Source of the DNA: Arthrobacter sp. StoSoilB5
GTDB taxonomy: Bacteria > Actinomycetota > Actinomycetes > Actinomycetales > Micrococcaceae
Reading direction: 5' to 3'
Length of the DNA stretch: 64,000 nt
Assembly: GCF_019977235.1 (NCBI RefSeq)
Contig: NZ_AP024646.1
Location: 806,001-870,000 of the forward strand
The notes under the pieces are model-generated. The model was not told the DNA's origin. It ran no database searches and saw nothing but the letters and a program-made list of their open reading frames with translations. A program made the position numbers and the translations under genes. Shown here piece after piece: positions 61,146 through 64,000 of the stretch (position 1 is its first letter; each line of letters starts with the position of its first letter).

Positions 61146-61799
61146 CTAGAAGCCCTCAGGCTGCCATTCGCCCGTCACCAAGTAGGTGACCTTGCGGGCA
61201 ACGGAGACGCCGTGGTCGGCGAAGCGCTCGAAGTAGCGGCTGGCCAAAGCCACATCAACGGTGGTGGAAGCAGTTTCGTTCCAGTCCGGGGACGCAATGG
61301 CCTTGAAGACGCTCAGGTGGAGATCGTCTACGGCGATGTTGATCTTGAGGATGTCCCTGGCCACCTCAAGGTTGCGGGTCTCCAGGAGCTCGATCACCTT
61401 GGCAGTGATATCGATGTCGTGCTGGGCCATCGCCTTGAACGTCTGGGTCATTGACGCCGGGATGACGGTGGCCGGGTAGCGCAGGCGGGCCAGCTGCGCT
61501 ACGTGGCGGGCGAGGTCGCCCATGCGCTCCAGCGATGCACTCATACGGAGCGAACCAACAATCATGCGCAGGTCGCTGGCAACGGGACCCTGCAGGGCCA
61601 GGATGTCGATGGCACGTTCGTCGAGGCTGTTCTGCAGGAAGTCGATGCGGGCGTCTGCCGCGATGACGTCCTGGGCAAGATCGACGTCGGCGCCTTCGAA
61701 GGCCGTGGTGGCCTTCGTGATTGCTTCGTGAACCAGTTTGGAAATCTCGACGAGGTCGTCACCGACCTGGGTGAGCTCCTCCTGAAAAACCTTGCGCAC
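61146..61799 (-). CDS. phoU: PhoU-family phosphate signalling protein
   Basis: Modulates the phosphate sensor kinase and Pst transporter when phosphate is ample. The 217-residue protein has two PhoU three-helix repeats (about 1-100 and 110-210), with metal-binding-type ERMGDLARHVAQLAR near residue 91-105 and RYFERFADHGVSVARKV near the C-terminus. GTG start. It is divergent from senX3-regX3 across a 189-bp spacer with a PHO box. Confidence 0.95.
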   Translation of the reverse strand: MRKVFQEELTQVGDDLVEISKLVHEAITKATTAFEGADVDLAQDVIAADARIDFLQNSLDERAIDILALQGPVASDLRMIVGSLRMSASLERMGDLARHVAQLARLRYPATVIPASMTQTFKAMAQHDIDITAKVIELLETRNLEVARDILKINIAVDDLHLSVFKAIASPDWNETASTTVDVALASRYFERFADHGVSVARKVTYLVTGEWQPEGF

Positions 61800-61889
61800 T
61801 AAGGCGTCCTTTCCTTGGAAATCCCGTCCCCGGGTGGGGTGCGGATTTCAAAACCATTGGCAGTCCAACCAGTAACTGTGTCAGGAGCC

Positions 61890-61929
61890 AGTGAACGGTT
61901 GCGCACCTTTAGATGAACGTTAGTTGAAC
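61890..61929 (-). promoter_or_regulatory. PHO box: four 11-nt direct repeats upstream of phoU
   Basis: On the minus strand, GTTCAAC, GTTCATC, a degenerate GGTGCGC and GTTCACT start at 61929, 61918, 61907 and 61896, exactly 11 bases apart. This is the repeat-unit pattern of actinobacterial PhoP/RegX3 sites. It points to control by the RegX3 protein encoded next door. Confidence 0.7.
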
Positions 61930-61988
61930 CGCCCCGGTTTAGCACCGGATCAATACTTTGGCGTGATTCCAGAGCATAAGCTGGTCAC

Positions 61989-63284
61989 GTGGATCCGTTG
62001 CTCATTGGTGTCGTTGCAGGCTTGGTTGGCCTGTCGCTGGGCGTCTTTGGCATGCTCGCATTCAGGATCAGCGAGCGGCAACGCAGGATCGTGGACCTGG
62101 ATGTTACCGAACCCCTGCTTCCGGAAGGTGCAGCGGAGGTGCTTGCCGTCGTCGGCCGCGCTTTTGTAGTGGTTGATGCGATCGATGGCGTGGTCCGTGC
62201 GAGCCCGGCGGCGTACGCCTACGGCCTGGTGCGCGGTCACACGGTAGTCCACAAGCAGCTCCTGGACATGACCGCAAAGGTGCGCCGCGATGGCGTGATC
62301 CTGGAGCAGCAGTACGAACTTCCCCGGGGCCCGCTTGGCAAGGGCACAATCGTGGTCCAGGTGCGGGCAGCCATGCTCGGTTGGGAGTACATCCTGCTGC
62401 TGGCCGACGACCGTACCGAGATCACCCGCACCGAGGAGATCCGCAACGACTTCGTGGCCAATGTTTCCCATGAACTCAAGACGCCGGTAGGCGCCATTTC
62501 ACTCCTGGCCGAGGCGCTGGAAGCGTCACCCGATGACGAGGAAGCGGTACGCCGCTTCGCCAAACGCATGCATAAGGAATCAGGGCGCCTCGCAGCGCTG
62601 GTCCAGGACATCATTGAGCTTTCCCGCCTTCAAGGCGCCAACGTTGCCCAGCAGGGCCACGCTGTGGACATCAACACCGTCATTACCGAGGCCGTGGACC
62701 GCTCCCAGCTGCCAGCGGAGAGCAAGAACATCCAGATCGTGGTGGGCGGCCATTCGGATTCCCTGGTGTTCGGAGACAGGGACCTTCTGGTCACCGCCCT
62801 GCGCAACCTGATCGACAACGCCATCCGCTACTCGCCTGAGAACACCCGGGTAGGCGTCGGGGTCCGGACCCGGGAGGGCGTCGTCGCCATTTCAGTGACG
62901 GACCAGGGCGAGGGCCTGAGCCCCGAGGACCAGGAACGCGTCTTCGAGCGCTTCTACCGGGTGGATGCTGCGCGCTCCAGGCACACTGGCGGCACCGGCC
63001 TGGGCCTCAGCATCGTCAAGCACGTGGTGTCCAACCACGGTGGCGAGGTGACCGTGTGGTCCCAGCCAGGCCAGGGCTCCACCTTCACCATCCGCCTGCC
63101 GGAGATGGAAGGCCAGGACGACGACGCCGGCCTCCCGGCCTCCGCTGCCACCGCGGCTCTGTCCCCTGAACTTCCAGCGGCGGGAATTGCCGCCCTCGAA
63201 ACCCATCACACGATTCAGCAACCTCATCACGCGAATCAACAAGGGGGCGCCAGCGGCGCCCAAGAGCAAGGAGCCAGCGCTTGA
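61989..63284 (+). CDS. senX3: Two-component sensor histidine kinase SenX3
   Basis: A membrane-bound phosphate-response kinase of 431 residues. A single N-terminal hydrophobic segment (about 5-25) is followed by a PAS-like region. The H-box is NVSHELKTPVGAIS (His near residue 159), the N-box is NLIDNAIRYSPE, the G1 box is TDQGEGLSPED and G2 is HTGGTGLGLSIVKHV. The last 40 residues are Ala-rich with His and Gln. GTG start; the stop overlaps regX3. Confidence 0.95.
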   Translation: MDPLLIGVVAGLVGLSLGVFGMLAFRISERQRRIVDLDVTEPLLPEGAAEVLAVVGRAFVVVDAIDGVVRASPAAYAYGLVRGHTVVHKQLLDMTAKVRRDGVILEQQYELPRGPLGKGTIVVQVRAAMLGWEYILLLADDRTEITRTEEIRNDFVANVSHELKTPVGAISLLAEALEASPDDEEAVRRFAKRMHKESGRLAALVQDIIELSRLQGANVAQQGHAVDINTVITEAVDRSQLPAESKNIQIVVGGHSDSLVFGDRDLLVTALRNLIDNAIRYSPENTRVGVGVRTREGVVAISVTDQGEGLSPEDQERVFERFYRVDAARSRHTGGTGLGLSIVKHVVSNHGGEVTVWSQPGQGSTFTIRLPEMEGQDDDAGLPASAATAALSPELPAAGIAALETHHTIQQPHHANQQGGASGAQEQGASA

Positions 63285-63961
63285 GCCGGATTTTGATAGT
63301 GGAGGACGAAGAGTCCTTCAGCGACCCCCTGTCCTACCTTTTGGGCAAAGAGGGTTTCGACGTCGAGGTAGTGGACAACGGCACCGACGCCTTGGTGGAA
63401 TTCGACCGGAATGGTGCCGACCTCGTCCTGTTGGACCTTCAGCTGCCAGGAACGCCAGGCACGGAAGTGTGCCGTCAACTTCGCCAGCGTTCCAGCGTGC
63501 CGGTGATCATGCTGACCGCCAAGGACTCGGAGATCGACAAGGTGGTTGGCTTGGAGCTGGGTGCCGACGATTACGTGACCAAGCCGTACTCCTCACGCGA
63601 ACTCGTTGCGCGGGTGCGGGCAGTGCTTCGGAGGCAGGGTGAACCAGAAGAGCTGATCACATCCACCGTGCAGGCCGGGCCCGTCCGGATGGATATTGAG
63701 CGCCATGTGGTGAGCGTTAATGGTGAGCAAGTATCGCTGCCCTTGAAGGAATTTGAACTCCTTGAAATGCTGCTCCGCAATTCAGGACGTGTGCTGACCC
63801 GGGGGCAGCTGATCGACCGCGTGTGGGGTTCGGACTACGTGGGTGATACCAAGACGCTGGATGTCCACGTAAAGAGGCTGCGCAGCAAGATCGAGCCTGA
63901 TCCGTCCGTTCCAAGATATTTGGTGACGGTGCGTGGACTGGGCTACAAGTTCGAGCCGTAA
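63281..63961 (+). CDS. regX3: Response regulator RegX3
   Basis: OmpR-type response regulator of 226 residues, paired with SenX3. The phospho-acceptor Asp is in LVLLDLQLPG (near residue 52), with acidic residues VEDEES at the N-terminus and the Lys in VTKPYSSREL (near 104). The C-terminal winged helix contains VWGSDYVGDTKTLDVHVKRLRSKIE. TTG 63281 overlaps the senX3 stop and has AAGGAG nine bases upstream. Confidence 0.95.
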   Translation: MSRILIVEDEESFSDPLSYLLGKEGFDVEVVDNGTDALVEFDRNGADLVLLDLQLPGTPGTEVCRQLRQRSSVPVIMLTAKDSEIDKVVGLELGADDYVTKPYSSRELVARVRAVLRRQGEPEELITSTVQAGPVRMDIERHVVSVNGEQVSLPLKEFELLEMLLRNSGRVLTRGQLIDRVWGSDYVGDTKTLDVHVKRLRSKIEPDPSVPRYLVTVRGLGYKFEP

Positions 63962-64000
63962 AACTTCAGTCAACAGATTGCGCAACAACGAAGGAAGGGT
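63962..64000 (+). other. Start of the next intergenic region
   Basis: The last 39 bases after regX3 hold no terminator and end in GAAGGAAGGGT, which may be the ribosome site of a gene beginning just beyond the window. Confidence 0.4.

Noticed and set aside
1..64000. CRISPR array, rRNA genes or replication origin
   Set aside because: No regularly spaced repeats, no rRNA sequence and no DnaA-box cluster were noticed on reading both strands.

Overview
The window looks like a chromosomal stretch of a high-GC Gram-positive actinobacterium of the Micrococcaceae (Arthrobacter/Paenarthrobacter type). Grounds: GC-rich coding throughout, frequent GTG and TTG starts, GTP-type PEP carboxykinase, a bacterial proteasome activator (Bpa) with its C-terminal GQYL, a SenX3/RegX3-PhoU phosphate module and an actinobacterial 11-nt-repeat PHO box. 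I see no phage, integrase, transposase or CRISPR.

Layout. 0-9.3 kb: pckG (5' cut by the window), flavohemoglobin hmp with an NsrR-type regulator, a phosphomannomutase, a RecQ helicase carrying a C-terminal phosphoribosyltransferase-like motif, and an MFS exporter. 9.4-17.3 kb: two tRNA-Ser genes bracketing an S9 peptidase, an FAD/NAD(P)-binding protein, a tandem glycine riboswitch in front of a CycA-type permease, a ruined nuclease gene and a VOC protein. 17.3-26.3 kb: quinone oxidoreductase with PadR regulator, cstA-ybdD, bpa with a small partner ORF, aldo/keto reductase, Lrp-type regulator, amidase.

26.5-53.2 kb is the accessory core. First comes an operon with two membrane proteins (the first DUF5058-like), an M20 amidohydrolase, a CaiB CoA-transferase and a carboxyltransferase. 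Then comes a set of genes devoted to C-N bond hydrolysis: cyclic amidohydrolase (hydantoinase type), formamidase, aminotransferase, a complete Dpp-type ABC importer with binding lipoprotein, two homologous PAIRS of metallo-beta-lactamase-fold proteins, an isochorismatase-type hydrolase, two PuuE-like deacetylases, a cupin, an HpcH/HpaI aldolase, an XRE-cupin regulator, a maleate isomerase/arylmalonate decarboxylase relative lacking the usual cysteines, an amidohydrolase, and a small GatC/AtzG-like protein with an amidase. Five promoters in this set share a 14-bp motif, TTCRATANRNTGAN, that overlaps the -10 box, so the set is probably one regulon of the XRE-cupin protein. The most economical reading is import and stepwise hydrolysis of a nitrogen-rich cyclic amide or imide; the substrate cannot be named from sequence. 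The two MBL pairs, each made of one degenerate and one partly intact metal site, do not fit a pathway I know and are the best candidate for something undescribed.

53.2-64 kb returns to housekeeping genes: tRNA-Thr, a HAD hydrolase, a secreted alpha/beta hydrolase, holB-tmk, a Cys/Met-metabolism PLP enzyme, DUF2516, a methyltransferase, gpmA, phoU and senX3-regX3.
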